Of a stretch of 64,000 bases of DNA, positions 28,788 through 36,546 are shown one piece after another. Every line of letters starts with the position of its first letter. Position 1 is the stretch's first letter. The stretch covers positions 3,286,001-3,350,000 of the forward strand of contig NZ_CP029145.1 in the NCBI RefSeq assembly GCF_003149515.1. The letters run 5' to 3'. Position numbers and translations under genes: made by a program. The notes under the pieces are model-generated. The model saw only the letters and a program-made list of their open reading frames with translations, did not search any database and was not told the DNA's origin. This DNA is from Hymenobacter nivis (lineage in GTDB: Bacteria; Bacteroidota; Bacteroidia; Cytophagales; Hymenobacteraceae).

Positions 28788-28865
28788 CGGCGGGGGCGGG
28801 CCGGCCGTTGGCTGCCCCTTGCGCCGGCGGGACCCCAGCCAAGGCCCGGGGCCCTAAAAAGTAGG

Positions 28866-28905
28866 GGCCCCGGAAGCGGCCGCAACTGCAACTTCCGGGG
28901 CCCCA
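28866..28905 (-). terminator. Hairpin after the LytTR regulator gene
   Basis: Perfect 13-bp arms GGGGCCCCGGAAG / CTTCCGGGGCCCC around a 14-nt loop, 20 bp beyond the regulator stop and upstream of polA. Confidence 0.6.
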
Positions 28906-28924
28906 AACAAAACCATTCGCTTAA

Positions 28925-29638
28925 CTACATCTTCGACAGGCCCTTAAAGAAACCGTCCTGGTACGACTTGCCGATGGGCACGTAGTGGCCGCCCTTTAGG
29001 TTAGCGGTGTTGTCTTCGATGGACTCGATGTGCTGGGTATTGAGCAGGTAGCTGCGGTGCACGCGCACAAAGTTGGGGAACACGGCCAGCCGCGCCTCCA
29101 GGGCCTTCAGGGTGGTGTAGACGATGTACTTATGCTGCGCCGTGACGATGTTGACGTAATCAGACAGGGCCTCGACGTAGAGCACGTCGTCGAAGTTGAT
29201 GCGCACCATGCGGCTGTTCACCTTCACAAACACGTCGGCGTTGGCGGGCGCGTCGGGGGCCCCAGACGCGGCGGCGCTGTGCCTCGGGTGCTGGCGTACG
29301 CGCTCCACAGCCTGGCTGAAGCGGCCGTACTCAAACGGTTTCACCAGGTAATCCGTCACTTGCAGCTCGAAAGCATCGACGGCAAAATCGTGGCGGGCGG
29401 TGGTGATGACGACGGCGGGCGGGTCTTGTAGCAAGCGCAGCAGTTCCAGGCCGTTGAGGTGGGGCATCTCAATGTCGAGAAACAGCAAATCCACAGCGTG
29501 GCCTTCGCGCAGGTAATCCAGGCCGGCAATGCCGTCGGCCAGCGAGGCCTTCAGCTCCAGGCCCGGCGTGAGACTCACGTAATGCTCCAGGGTGAGCCGG
29601 TTGATTTCGTCGTCGTCAATGATGGCACAGGTAAGCAT
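28925..29638 (-). CDS. LytTR-family response regulator
   Basis: 237 residues from ATG 29638 (MLTCAIIDDDEINRLTLEHY); ATG 29644 adds two residues. Residues 1-118 are a receiver domain with the acidic pocket IDDDE, the phospho-acceptor Asp in DLLFLDIEMPHLNGLELL, Thr in VVITTARHDFA and Lys in TDYLVKPFEYGRF. Residues about 138-237 are a LytTR DNA-binding domain (VFVKVNSRMVRINFDDVLYV, FVRVHRSYLLNTQHIESIE). Its cognate histidine kinase (usually of the LytS/His_kinase type) is not next to it. The targets are unknown. Confidence 0.92.
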   Translation of the reverse strand: MLTCAIIDDDEINRLTLEHYVSLTPGLELKASLADGIAGLDYLREGHAVDLLFLDIEMPHLNGLELLRLLQDPPAVVITTARHDFAVDAFELQVTDYLVKPFEYGRFSQAVERVRQHPRHSAAASGAPDAPANADVFVKVNSRMVRINFDDVLYVEALSDYVNIVTAQHKYIVYTTLKALEARLAVFPNFVRVHRSYLLNTQHIESIEDNTANLKGGHYVPIGKSYQDGFFKGLSKM

Positions 29639-29761
29639 AAACAAGGAACGCGGCTAGTAAAACCACTGGGCAAAAGGCCCCATTGGCAGAGCCAAGATAG
29701 CCGTTGAGCCAGCAAAACCAGGCATTAGTACAGATGTTTCTGTTTTTTTCCTGTGGGGCCC

Positions 29762-31165
29762 CTATGCTCCGGCGGCGGCCAACTCTTCAGCCAAGCGGGC
29801 CTGCACAGCCGGGCTATCAAAATCGGCGTCGGTTTGGATGTGCGGCATGAGCTGGGCCATCACCGCATCCTGGCGCTGGCCGGCGGCCCAGGCTTCGGCG
29901 TAGGGCAGGTGCGAAAACGTGACGCGGGTGTAGAGCGGCACCCACCGGGTGGGGTGCAGGGTGGCGATTTTATTCTCGATGCGCTTCTGGAGCAAGAAGC
30001 GCGGGTCGCCTACCCGGTCGCGCATTTCCACGAAGTTATAGAGGGCCAGGTCGGCCATGGCGTCGGCGTTGGGCTTGCGCTGCTGCTCGAAGGCGGCCAT
30101 CACAGCGGGCCAGTTGGCGTCGCCGTGCGCGTCGAGCAGGCCGTCAAGCACGGTGCAGTCCTCGAAACCTACGTTCATGCCCTGCCCATAGAAGGGCACG
30201 ATGGCGTGGGCCGCGTCGCCGAGTAGCAGCACGTCGGCCATGTGCCAGGGGTAGCAGCGCACCGTGACGAGCGAGCCCGTAGGATTCGTGAAAAACTCCT
30301 CGGCCAGGCGCGGCATCAGCGGCACGGCGTCGGCAAACACGTCGGCGAAAAAGGCCGTGACGGCCGCCGCGTCGAGCAGGGCGGCGAAGCTCGTGGGGCC
30401 CTCGTAGGGAAAAAACAGGGTAGCGTTGAACGAGCCGTCGAAGTTGGGCAGCGCAATCATCAGGTACTGACCGCGGGGCCAGATGTGGAGCGCGTTTTTC
30501 TCCAGGGCCCAGGTGCCGCCAGGGCCCGCCTCAATGGTCAACTCCTTATAGCCATACTCCAAATAGTCCTGCGAGTAGTTGTAGCGGTCGGTGCGTTGCA
30601 GGGCCCCACGCACGGCCGAAAATGCCCCGTCGGCCCCAAACAGCTCGGTGTAGGGCTCGGCGTACTCGCGGCCGGTGGCCACGTCGCGCAGGTGCAGGGC
30701 GCGGCCGGCCAGGTCGAGGCGCTGCAATTGCTGGCCGAAGCGCAGCTGCACCCCGGGCCGGGCCTCCAGTAAATCGAGCAGCGTGCGGTTGAGCTGGTCG
30801 CGGTTGACGGAGTAGATGGCCTGCCCGGGAGCCCCGTAGGGCTGGCCCGTGAGCTGGCCTTGGCGGTCATGCATCACGCGGCGGTGCATCGGAATACTGA
30901 CCTGCCGGATGTCGTCGGCAATGCCCACGCCCTCCAGGGCCCGCCAGCCGCGGTCCGATAGGGCCAGGTTGATGGAACGACCCTCGCTGCGCTGGCGCAG
31001 GCGCAGGTCGGGGCGGCGGTCGAACACCTGCACCGCGTGGCCGCGCCGGGCCAGGTACAGCGCCAGCAGCGAGCCCACCAGCCCCGCCCCGGCTACCGTG
31101 AGGGGCACTGCCGCACCGGCCGGTTCTGCTGGGCCCCCAGCGGGCAAAGAAATGGGCAAGGCCAT
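29762..31165 (-). CDS. kmo: Kynurenine 3-monooxygenase (FAD-dependent)
   Basis: 467 residues from ATG 31165 (MALPISLPAGGPAEPAGAAV). KMO hydroxylates kynurenine to 3-hydroxykynurenine with NADPH and O2 in tryptophan degradation or de novo NAD synthesis. The FAD Rossmann motif is VAGAGLVGSLLALYLARRGH. KMO-type motifs are EGRSINLALSDRGWRALEGV, YSVNRDQLNRTLLDLLE and the second FAD motif LLLGDAAHAIVPFYGQGMNV-G. The C-terminal part (RFLLQKRIENKIATLHP, PLYTRVTFSHLPYAEA) is also family-typical; it lacks the terminal membrane helix of the mitochondrial enzyme. The other kynurenine genes are not in the window. A longer frame from 31231 is unlikely. Confidence 0.9.
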   Translation of the reverse strand: MALPISLPAGGPAEPAGAAVPLTVAGAGLVGSLLALYLARRGHAVQVFDRRPDLRLRQRSEGRSINLALSDRGWRALEGVGIADDIRQVSIPMHRRVMHDRQGQLTGQPYGAPGQAIYSVNRDQLNRTLLDLLEARPGVQLRFGQQLQRLDLAGRALHLRDVATGREYAEPYTELFGADGAFSAVRGALQRTDRYNYSQDYLEYGYKELTIEAGPGGTWALEKNALHIWPRGQYLMIALPNFDGSFNATLFFPYEGPTSFAALLDAAAVTAFFADVFADAVPLMPRLAEEFFTNPTGSLVTVRCYPWHMADVLLLGDAAHAIVPFYGQGMNVGFEDCTVLDGLLDAHGDANWPAVMAAFEQQRKPNADAMADLALYNFVEMRDRVGDPRFLLQKRIENKIATLHPTRWVPLYTRVTFSHLPYAEAWAAGQRQDAVMAQLMPHIQTDADFDSPAVQARLAEELAAAGA

Positions 31166-31367
31166 GGTCAAACGAGGAAAGTAAACGGGCCGCGAAACTA
31201 CGCCCCCTCTGCAACAGCCGCCGGCGACCACGGTTCGTTAGGATGATTTTTCAAGCTGTTCGGCCCGCCGAAAGCGCCGTTGACCGAAAGCCCGTTCCGG
31301 CGGCAATCCAGCAGGGCCCCGTTTCGAGTTATAGAGCTGCCCGTTGAACAAAGGGATATTTTTTTGC

Positions 31368-31574
31368 ATGATGAGGGATTTACCGGAAGCCCACGCTCAC
31401 TTCGAGCCCACCACCAGCGCGGGCTTCCTCCAGTCGGCCACCAACCAGTCGGCCACCAACGCTGCCCCGGGGCAGCGGCCCCCAACGACTGGGTCCACGT
31501 TTTTCCTCTACGGCTACCTCGTCGGCGAATATACCGACACGCTGCTCTGCGGCCACCCCGATTTGGTGTATTAG
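31368..31574 (+). CDS. Possible small protein, 68 residues, unknown
   Basis: Starts at ATG 31368 or 31371 (MMRDLPEAHAHFEPTTSAGF) right after a T-rich TATTTTTTTGC word. It contains an 18-bp direct duplication (QSATNQSATN) and ends TFFLYGYLVGEYTDTLLCGH-PDLVY. Codon use resembles neighbouring genes in the last third only. I recognise no family, and it may be non-coding. Confidence 0.3.
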   Translation: MMRDLPEAHAHFEPTTSAGFLQSATNQSATNAAPGQRPPTTGSTFFLYGYLVGEYTDTLLCGHPDLVY

Positions 31575-31597
31575 CTCCGCCCGCGGGGCCCCGCCGC

Positions 31598-31605
31598 TAC
31601 CTTTG
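31598..31605 (+). promoter_or_regulatory. -7 box (TACCTTTG), leaderless start at 31610
   Basis: TACCTTTG ends 4 nt before the ATG of the downstream gene; this also supports the choice of that start. Confidence 0.6.
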
Positions 31606-31609
31606 TGGC

Positions 31610-32140
31610 ATGACGACCCGCTACATTTTTCTGGCTGCCATTCTGCTGAGCGTACTAGCCGTGGGGGCCTACGGCTGGCTCGGCGGCTTCCGCCCCGCCG
31701 CCGTGGCCCTCGAAACCACTGCCACCCCGGTGTTTCTGGCCGGGCAGGCCTACGCCGGCTCGGCGCAGGGCGATGGTTTTGGGCCCCTGTTCCGCCGGGC
31801 CAAGCAGGTGCTCGATCAGGGCCGCCTGCCCGGCGCGGCCCTCGCCAACCTCTACTATAACAACCCCGAAACGGCCCACGATACCGTGCGCGCCTTCATC
31901 GGTCTGGCCGTGGCCGACACGCTGCGGCCCCTGCCCGCCGGCCTGCGCTACCGCCTTGTGCCCGCCGGCCAGCGCGTGGTGGCCGCCCGCGTGGCCGGCG
32001 TCAGCTACCTGCTCTCGCCCAACAAGCTCTACCCCGCCGCCCTCGACCTAGTGAAGGCCCAGAAACTAACGCCCCGCAATTTCTACCTCGAACGCTTCGG
32101 CCCCGGCGAAACCGCCGAAGTGTGGATAGGCGTGAAATAG
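31610..32140 (+). CDS. Membrane-anchored protein of unknown function (possible GyrI-like fold)
   Basis: 176 residues. One N-terminal helix (YIFLAAILLSVLAVGAYGWL) anchors the protein; the rest is outside the cytoplasm. The soluble part reads YAGSAQGDGFGPLFRRAKQV, AALANLYYNNPETAHDTVRA and FIGLAVADTLRPLPAGLRYR, a pattern that recalls SOUL/GyrI-like effector-binding folds, but I cannot assign it firmly. The start is fixed by the TACCTTTG box 4 nt upstream. It is followed by the terminator that holds a MITE. Confidence 0.7.
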   Translation: MTTRYIFLAAILLSVLAVGAYGWLGGFRPAAVALETTATPVFLAGQAYAGSAQGDGFGPLFRRAKQVLDQGRLPGAALANLYYNNPETAHDTVRAFIGLAVADTLRPLPAGLRYRLVPAGQRVVAARVAGVSYLLSPNKLYPAALDLVKAQKLTPRNFYLERFGPGETAEVWIGVK

Positions 32141-32152
32141 GGCCCCCAGTGC

Positions 32153-32367
32153 GCGCACAAAAAAGCCCGGTAAATCACTTGTCCTTACCCAAAACTCAAA
32201 ATCCCTTTCGGCTATGCGGCCGGAAGGGATTTTTTAGACGAGTGCTTGCCCAGATTGCGGCTTTTTGAGTGGTGTTAGCCAGCGAAAAAAGGCGCGTACG
32301 CTACTTCCAAGAAGCCAGCAAAAGATTTGGGTAAGGACAAGTAAATCACCGGGCTTTTTTTGTGCGC
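32153..32367 (+). terminator. Terminator split by a MITE
   Basis: The halves GCGCACAAAAAAGCCCG and CGGGCTTTTTTTGTGCGC pair perfectly, and with one copy of GTAAATCAC between them form a compact stem with A- and T-runs on either side (bidirectional terminator). A 162-bp insertion now separates the arms. Confidence 0.75.
32179..32340. repeat. 162-bp MITE with 15-bp TIRs and 9-bp target duplication
   Basis: Ends TTGTCCTTACCCAAA and TTTGGGTAAGGACAA are perfect inverted repeats. GTAAATCAC flanks both sides (32170-32178 and 32341-32349). Inside, AAAATCCCTTTC / GAAGGGATTTTTT forms another hairpin. No coding capacity. A 9-bp duplication implies mobilisation by a DDE transposase encoded elsewhere. Confidence 0.85.
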
Positions 32368-32502
32368 TGGAAATAACCCGGCAAGAGGCTATTTATAGTT
32401 AAAAAAGGACAAGATTTTCTAAGCCTCAGGGGCACCACACTAACCTAAGCGGGCCCCGAGCACCCGCCGCGGTGTGGACCTACATCCTACAAAACGCAAG
32501 GG

Positions 32503-33054
32503 CTACTTACCGAAATAGTAAGCTGCCCCCAGTTGGAAATTATTCAGGCTGAAACCCAGGTCCAGCGTGGAAGCACCGTCAAAGTTGGTGGCATAGGAGA
32601 GGCCCCGCAAGGAAGCTTCCAGGCCAAAGCGCGGGATGGGAAAGAAGGCCAGCCCCGGCGTCACGCTCAGGAAACCTTGATTATAACCGTCAGAACCTGT
32701 CGAATTGGTGCGGTTATAGCCCAGACTGCCTTGGCCAAATAGCGCAAATTTGTCGCCGCCCACAAACCGGTAATACCGAGCGAAAGGCCCCACGGCGTAG
32801 GAGTTGCTGCCGAAGCGGTCCGCGTTGCCACCGTAGAGGCTGACGCTGGCGCTGATGCCCACCGCCAGGTTGTCGGCCACGAATGTGCCCACCTTAGGGG
32901 CAAACTCGAAAAGATCAGTCGCCGCTCCTCCGCTGCTTTCGCGGCGGTAGCCAATGGTGCCCGATACTAACCCCTTGCCTTTGGTGAGCGGCGTTTGTGC
33001 GTGAGCGGTGCCGGCGACCAGGGCCAGCGACGCAAGTAGAAGTGCTTTTTTCAT
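32503..33054 (-). CDS. Outer-membrane beta-barrel protein (OmpW/OmpA-barrel-like)
   Basis: 183 residues with a signal peptide (MKKALLLASLALVAGTAHA-Q). The mature part alternates hydrophobic and polar residues in about eight strands (GLVSGTIGYRRES, LAVGISASVSLYGGN, SYAVGPFARYYRFVGG, KFALFGQGSLGYNRT, GFLSVTPGLAFFPIPRFGLE) and ends with an aromatic residue near the C-terminus (FQLGAAYYFGK). This is the small 8-stranded barrel common in Bacteroidota (PF13505-like). The role, whether porin-like or structural, is unknown. It lies near two tRNA-Pro genes transcribed in the same direction but separated from them by a terminator. Confidence 0.85.
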   Translation of the reverse strand: MKKALLLASLALVAGTAHAQTPLTKGKGLVSGTIGYRRESSGGAATDLFEFAPKVGTFVADNLAVGISASVSLYGGNADRFGSNSYAVGPFARYYRFVGGDKFALFGQGSLGYNRTNSTGSDGYNQGFLSVTPGLAFFPIPRFGLEASLRGLSYATNFDGASTLDLGFSLNNFQLGAAYYFGK

Positions 33055-33122
33055 GTATGTGGAAAGGAAATGTGGAGTGTGGAATATTCCGACAAATGTA
33101 TCCTTCCCTGGAGTGCTCGCAC

Positions 33123-33165
33123 AAAAAAGCCCGGCCCTTCTGCTAGAGAAGGGCCGGGCTTTTTT
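33123..33165 (-). terminator. Terminator after tRNA-Pro(CGG)
   Basis: Perfect 18-bp arms AAAAAAGCCCGGCCCTTC / GAAGGGCCGGGCTTTTTT around a 7-nt loop. It lies just beyond the tRNA 3' end on the minus strand and before the barrel-protein gene; A- and T-runs make it bidirectional. Confidence 0.85.
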
Positions 33166-33170
33166 GCGAG

Positions 33171-33244
33171 TCGGGGTGGCAGGATTCGAACCTACGGCCT
33201 CGTCGTCCCGAACGACGCGCGCTACCGGGCTGCGCTACACCCCG
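33171..33244 (-). tRNA. tRNA-Pro (anticodon CGG)
   Basis: A 74-nt cloverleaf: acceptor CGGGGTG / CACCCCG, D-arm AGCGCAGCCCGGTAGCGC, anticodon stem-loop GTCGTTCGGGACGAC with loop TTCGGGA, and T-arm TAGGTTCGAATCCTG. Discriminator A; CCA is not encoded. Confidence 0.93.
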
Positions 33245-33302
33245 AAACTGGGGCCGATGGGGCGGCGCCCGTTTCTATTTCCAATTCCCGAAGCGGCCGA
33301 AA

Positions 33303-33334
33303 AAAGCCCTCGAACAAGAAGTTCGAGGGCTTTC
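33303..33334 (-). terminator. Hairpin between the two tRNA-Pro genes
   Basis: AAAGCCCTCGAAC / GTTCGAGGGCTTT around a short loop. It probably terminates or separates the upstream tRNA-Pro(GGG) transcript. Confidence 0.7.
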
Positions 33335-33354
33335 AAGAGCGGCTGCCCTTCAAG

Positions 33355-33428
33355 TCGGAGTGGCAGGATTCGAACCTACGACCTCCAGCACCCCATGCTG
33401 GCGCGATACCAGGCTACGCTACACCCCG
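33355..33428 (-). tRNA. tRNA-Pro (anticodon GGG)
   Basis: A 74-nt cloverleaf: acceptor CGGGGTG / CACTCCG with one G-T pair, anticodon arm CCAGCATGGGGTGCTGG (loop ATGGGGT), T-arm TAGGTTCGAATCCTG. Discriminator A; CCA is not encoded. Confidence 0.93.
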
Positions 33429-33609
33429 ATGGGTAATTGGAGCGACAAAGGTAAGGCGTTTGCTGCGCCCGGTGCAAGCCAGTGCCAATTATTTTTTGCC
33501 CGCCCCGGCCGGCCAGGGCCCCCAGCGCAGCGCATTCGGGTGATTGGCGGGCCGTTATGTACTTTTACTCATGCCGTCGCTTTCGGCTTTTTTTATTCTT
33601 TTGATCGTT

Positions 33610-34104
33610 ATGAAAATTCTATTCTTTATCCTTTGCGGTGGTGTTTTGGCCCTGGCCCCCACCGCTGTCCGGGCCCAGGCCAAGGCACCAGCCGCGAAAG
33701 CCGCCGTTAAACCACCAATTAAAGCCCCAGCCAAAGCGGCCCCGGCCAAGCCCCTCGCCGCGGGACCAACCGCCGCCAAAGCCGCCGCGGCCCCCGAGGC
33801 GCCCGCATCGGCCATCGCCCACGTGGCGCTGGCCCCCGCCACGCCTGCGGCCGACCCCACGGCCCTCAAAATCAAGGCCGAGGTGAACCCCACCACCCGG
33901 CAGCTCGCGGTATACACCAATGCCCCGGGGCCTACCACCATCGAGGTAAATGACGCCACTGGCCGCCCGGTGCTCACCCGCAACGTAATGGCCGGCACCA
34001 AGCCTATCGAGCTGAACGTGAGCCAACTGCCCGCCGGCTACTACGTGGTGCACTGCACGGCCGGCCTGCGCACCGGCATGCGCCGCGTGCACTTCGGCGA
34101 CTAG
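33610..34104 (+). CDS. Secreted Ala/Pro/Lys-rich protein with C-terminal T9SS-like beta domain
   Basis: 164 residues from ATG 33610 (MKILFFILCGGVLALAPTAV-RA). After the signal peptide come about 65 residues of low-complexity Ala/Pro/Lys. The last 80 residues (LKIKAEVNPTTRQLAVYTNA, IEVNDATGRPVLTRNV, LNVSQLPAGYYVVHCTAG) resemble the type-A sorting domain of the Bacteroidota type IX secretion system: conserved Asn-Pro, D-xxGR and LPAGxY. However, the protein is short and has no other folded domain, so it may be a scaffold or envelope peptide rather than a classic cargo. An upstream ATG at 33544 is ignored because the signal peptide begins at 33610. Confidence 0.7.
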   Translation: MKILFFILCGGVLALAPTAVRAQAKAPAAKAAVKPPIKAPAKAAPAKPLAAGPTAAKAAAAPEAPASAIAHVALAPATPAADPTALKIKAEVNPTTRQLAVYTNAPGPTTIEVNDATGRPVLTRNVMAGTKPIELNVSQLPAGYYVVHCTAGLRTGMRRVHFGD

Positions 34105-34499
34105 CCACCCAGCGGCTCCAGCAAATCCCAGCGGTTACCGTACAGGTCCTCGAACACGGCGACGTAGCCGTAGGGCTCCGTGCGGGGCACCTCCAGGAAG
34201 CGCAGGCCGCGGGCTTGCAGCACGGGATAGTCGCGCCAGAAGTCGTCGGTATGCAGGAACAGCCAGACGCGGCCGCCGCCCTGCTGGCCCACAGCGCGCT
34301 GTTCCGCGTCGGTGTGGGCCTCGGCCAGCAGCAGGCCGCAGCCGGCGGTGGAGCCCTGGGGAGCCACTACCACCCAGCGCTTGCCGCCGCCCAAGTCGGC
34401 ATCAGCCACGAGGCTGAAGCCTAGTACGTTGATGTAGAAGGCAATGGCTTCGTCGTAGTTGCGAACGAGCACCGTGACGTGGGCGAGGCGCTGGTTCAT
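34101..34499 (-). CDS. VOC-superfamily (glyoxalase/bleomycin-resistance fold) protein
   Basis: 132 residues from ATG 34499 (MNQRLAHVTVLVRNYDEAIA). Vicinal-oxygen-chelate fold with two beta-alpha-beta-beta-beta halves: FYINVLGFSLVADADLGGGK, WVVVAPQGS, then VWLFLHTDDFWRDYPVLQAR and VAVFEDLYGNRWDLLEP. Possible metal ligands are His8, Glu near GCGLLLAEAHTD and Glu in VAVFEDLYGNRWDLLE. Substrate unknown. The gene shares its stop region with the convergent gene (4-nt overlap at 34101-34104) and follows the ABC exporter by 13 bp on the same strand, so co-transcription is likely. Confidence 0.85.
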   Translation of the reverse strand: MNQRLAHVTVLVRNYDEAIAFYINVLGFSLVADADLGGGKRWVVVAPQGSTAGCGLLLAEAHTDAEQRAVGQQGGGRVWLFLHTDDFWRDYPVLQARGLRFLEVPRTEPYGYVAVFEDLYGNRWDLLEPLGG

Positions 34500-34512
34500 A
34501 ATTGTCAGTAGG

Positions 34513-36297
34513 TTACGCTTCCTCGGCTTGCAACTGGCGCTCGTAGAGGGCGCGGTACAGGCCCTCGGGCTCGGCCATGAGGGCCTCGTGGGTGCCGTGC
34601 TGCACGATGGTGCCATCGTCAAGCACGAGGATGTGGTCGGCCAGCTTCACCGAACTCACGCGGTGCGAGATGATGAGGCTGGTGCGGTCGGCCATGATGC
34701 GCTGGAGGGCCCCTAGGATGGTATTCTCCGTCTTGGTATCGACGGCGGACAGCGAGTCGTCCAGGATCAGGATTTTGGGCTCTTTCACCAGGGCCCGGGC
34801 CATACTTACGCGCTGCTTCTGGCCGCCGGAGAGGGTAATGCCCCGCTCGCCCACCTTCGTATCGAAACCCTCGGGGAAGGCGATGATGTTGTCGTACACG
34901 GCCGCGTCGCGGGCGGCTTGCAGCATTTTTTCCTCCGACGGCCCGTCGAGGCCGAAGTTGATGTTTTGCCGGATGCTGTCCGAGAACAGGAACACATCCT
35001 GCGGCACGTAGCCGATTTGCTCGCGCAGGTTATCCAAAGCGTAGTCGCGCACATCGATGTTATCGATTTCGACCTGGCCCGCGGTAGTGTCGTAGAGGCG
35101 GCAGAGCAGGGCGGCGATGGTGCTTTTGCCCGAGCCCGTGTTGCCGATGACGGCCAGCGTCTGGCCCGGCCGGATGCGGAAGCTCACGTTGTGCAGGGCC
35201 CTGATACCGGTGTCGGGGTAGGTGAAGGACACGTTATCAAACACGATGTCGCCCTGCATTTCGTGCTGCAAGTTCTGGCGCGACACGATATCGGTTTTCT
35301 CGTCCAGAAATTCGTTGAGGCGGGCCTGCGAGGCCTCAGCGCGCTGCACCAGCGAGGACGTCCAGCCCAGGGCCGTAACCGGCCAGGTGAGCAGGTTCAC
35401 GTAGATGAGGAACTCGGCGATGGTGCCCGTGGTAATGGTGCCGCGGATGACCTCCTGGCCGCCCACCCACACGGTGATGAGCGTGCTCAGGCCCACCAGG
35501 AACAGGATAAGCGGGAAAAATAACGAGTTCACGAAATTGAGGCTCAGCGACTTATCTTTATACTCGTTGCTGGCCTTGGTGAACTGAGCGTGCGAATCGG
35601 CCTGGCGCGAGAACGACTTCAGCACCCGAATGCCCGAAAAAGCTTCCTGGGTGAAGGTGGTCATGGCCGCCAGCGACCGTTGGATTTGGTCGGACTTACG
35701 TTCGATTAAGTTGTTGACGTAGAAGATGCTGACCGACAGCACCGGCAGCGGGGCCAGCGTGTAGAGCGTGAGCTTGACGTTCACCATCAGCATGAGCGGC
35801 ACGACGAGCAGGAACAGCACCACGAGCTGCATGAAGTACATGATGCCGGGGCCCAGGTACATGCGCACGCGGCCCACATCTTCGCTGATGCGCGACATGA
35901 GGTCGCCGGTGCTGTGGCGGCGGTAGAAGCTGAGCGGCAGCGACTGGTAGTGCAGGTACACCTGGTTCTTCTGGTCGTTCTCGACCAAGCGCGACATGAC
36001 GATGAGCGTCTGGCGCATGAAGAACAGGAAGATGCCCCGCAGCAGCGCCAGCGCGATGATGAGCATGCCGTAGAAGAGCACGTTGCGCCCGAACAAATCG
36101 TAGACGCCGCGCTGGGCCTGGGTGCCGGCAAAGAGGTGGTAGAGGTCGATGCCCTCGCTCACCAGGTCGAAGGCGTAGCGCACGAGCTGGGCCGGGAAAA
36201 TGGTCAGCAGCGTGCTCAGCACCACGAACAGCATGCCCCCGAGGAAATGCCATTTATAGCGGTAAATGAACGGATTGACAGCGGTGAGGGCGCGCAC
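34513..36297 (-). CDS. ABC exporter (fused permease-ATPase) with a degenerate Walker B
   Basis: 594 residues from GTG 36297 (VRALTAVNPFIYRYKWHFLG); the longer ATG start at 36444 would add a Pro/Arg-rich stretch unlike the family. Six-helix exporter domain about 15-330 and a nucleotide-binding domain about 350-590: Walker A VIGNTGSGKSTIAALL, signature LSGGQKQRVSMARALV, Walker B LILDDSLSAVDTKTE and switch His in SLIISHRVSSV. The catalytic Glu after Walker B is Asp, as in the inactive-site half of heterodimeric exporters such as BmrC/YheI and TM287. A partner subunit is not adjacent. Substrate unknown (drug or lipid). Confidence 0.9.
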   Translation of the reverse strand: MRALTAVNPFIYRYKWHFLGGMLFVVLSTLLTIFPAQLVRYAFDLVSEGIDLYHLFAGTQAQRGVYDLFGRNVLFYGMLIIALALLRGIFLFFMRQTLIVMSRLVENDQKNQVYLHYQSLPLSFYRRHSTGDLMSRISEDVGRVRMYLGPGIMYFMQLVVLFLLVVPLMLMVNVKLTLYTLAPLPVLSVSIFYVNNLIERKSDQIQRSLAAMTTFTQEAFSGIRVLKSFSRQADSHAQFTKASNEYKDKSLSLNFVNSLFFPLILFLVGLSTLITVWVGGQEVIRGTITTGTIAEFLIYVNLLTWPVTALGWTSSLVQRAEASQARLNEFLDEKTDIVSRQNLQHEMQGDIVFDNVSFTYPDTGIRALHNVSFRIRPGQTLAVIGNTGSGKSTIAALLCRLYDTTAGQVEIDNIDVRDYALDNLREQIGYVPQDVFLFSDSIRQNINFGLDGPSEEKMLQAARDAAVYDNIIAFPEGFDTKVGERGITLSGGQKQRVSMARALVKEPKILILDDSLSAVDTKTENTILGALQRIMADRTSLIISHRVSSVKLADHILVLDDGTIVQHGTHEALMAEPEGLYRALYERQLQAEEA

Positions 36298-36546
36298 AGA
36301 CGGGCAGAAAAAAGGGCGGGATCGGAAAAAACGGGGTACTTTTGCGGCCGCAACGCCGAACAGCGCGCCGGGCCGGCCCCCCAATAAAACGGGCCGGCGG
36401 GCGCATGGTTCGGCGCCCCGGCCCGGCCCTGGGGCCCCGGTCACAACCTGCGCCCCGGCGCAAAGTTACGCCCGGCCCGCGCCGCCGGGACCCCGGAGCG
36501 CGTTGCCGCCCACTGCCTGCTTCATTACCGCCTACCGTTATATATA

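Noticed and set aside
31198..31485. Minus-strand frame of 95 codons upstream of kmo
   Set aside because: Trp/Gly-rich sequence without family, codon pattern or promoter; likely chance frame.
33544..33609. ATG 33544 as start of the Ala/Pro-rich secreted protein
   Set aside because: The signal peptide is best defined from ATG 33610; upstream residues look like an accidental hydrophobic extension.
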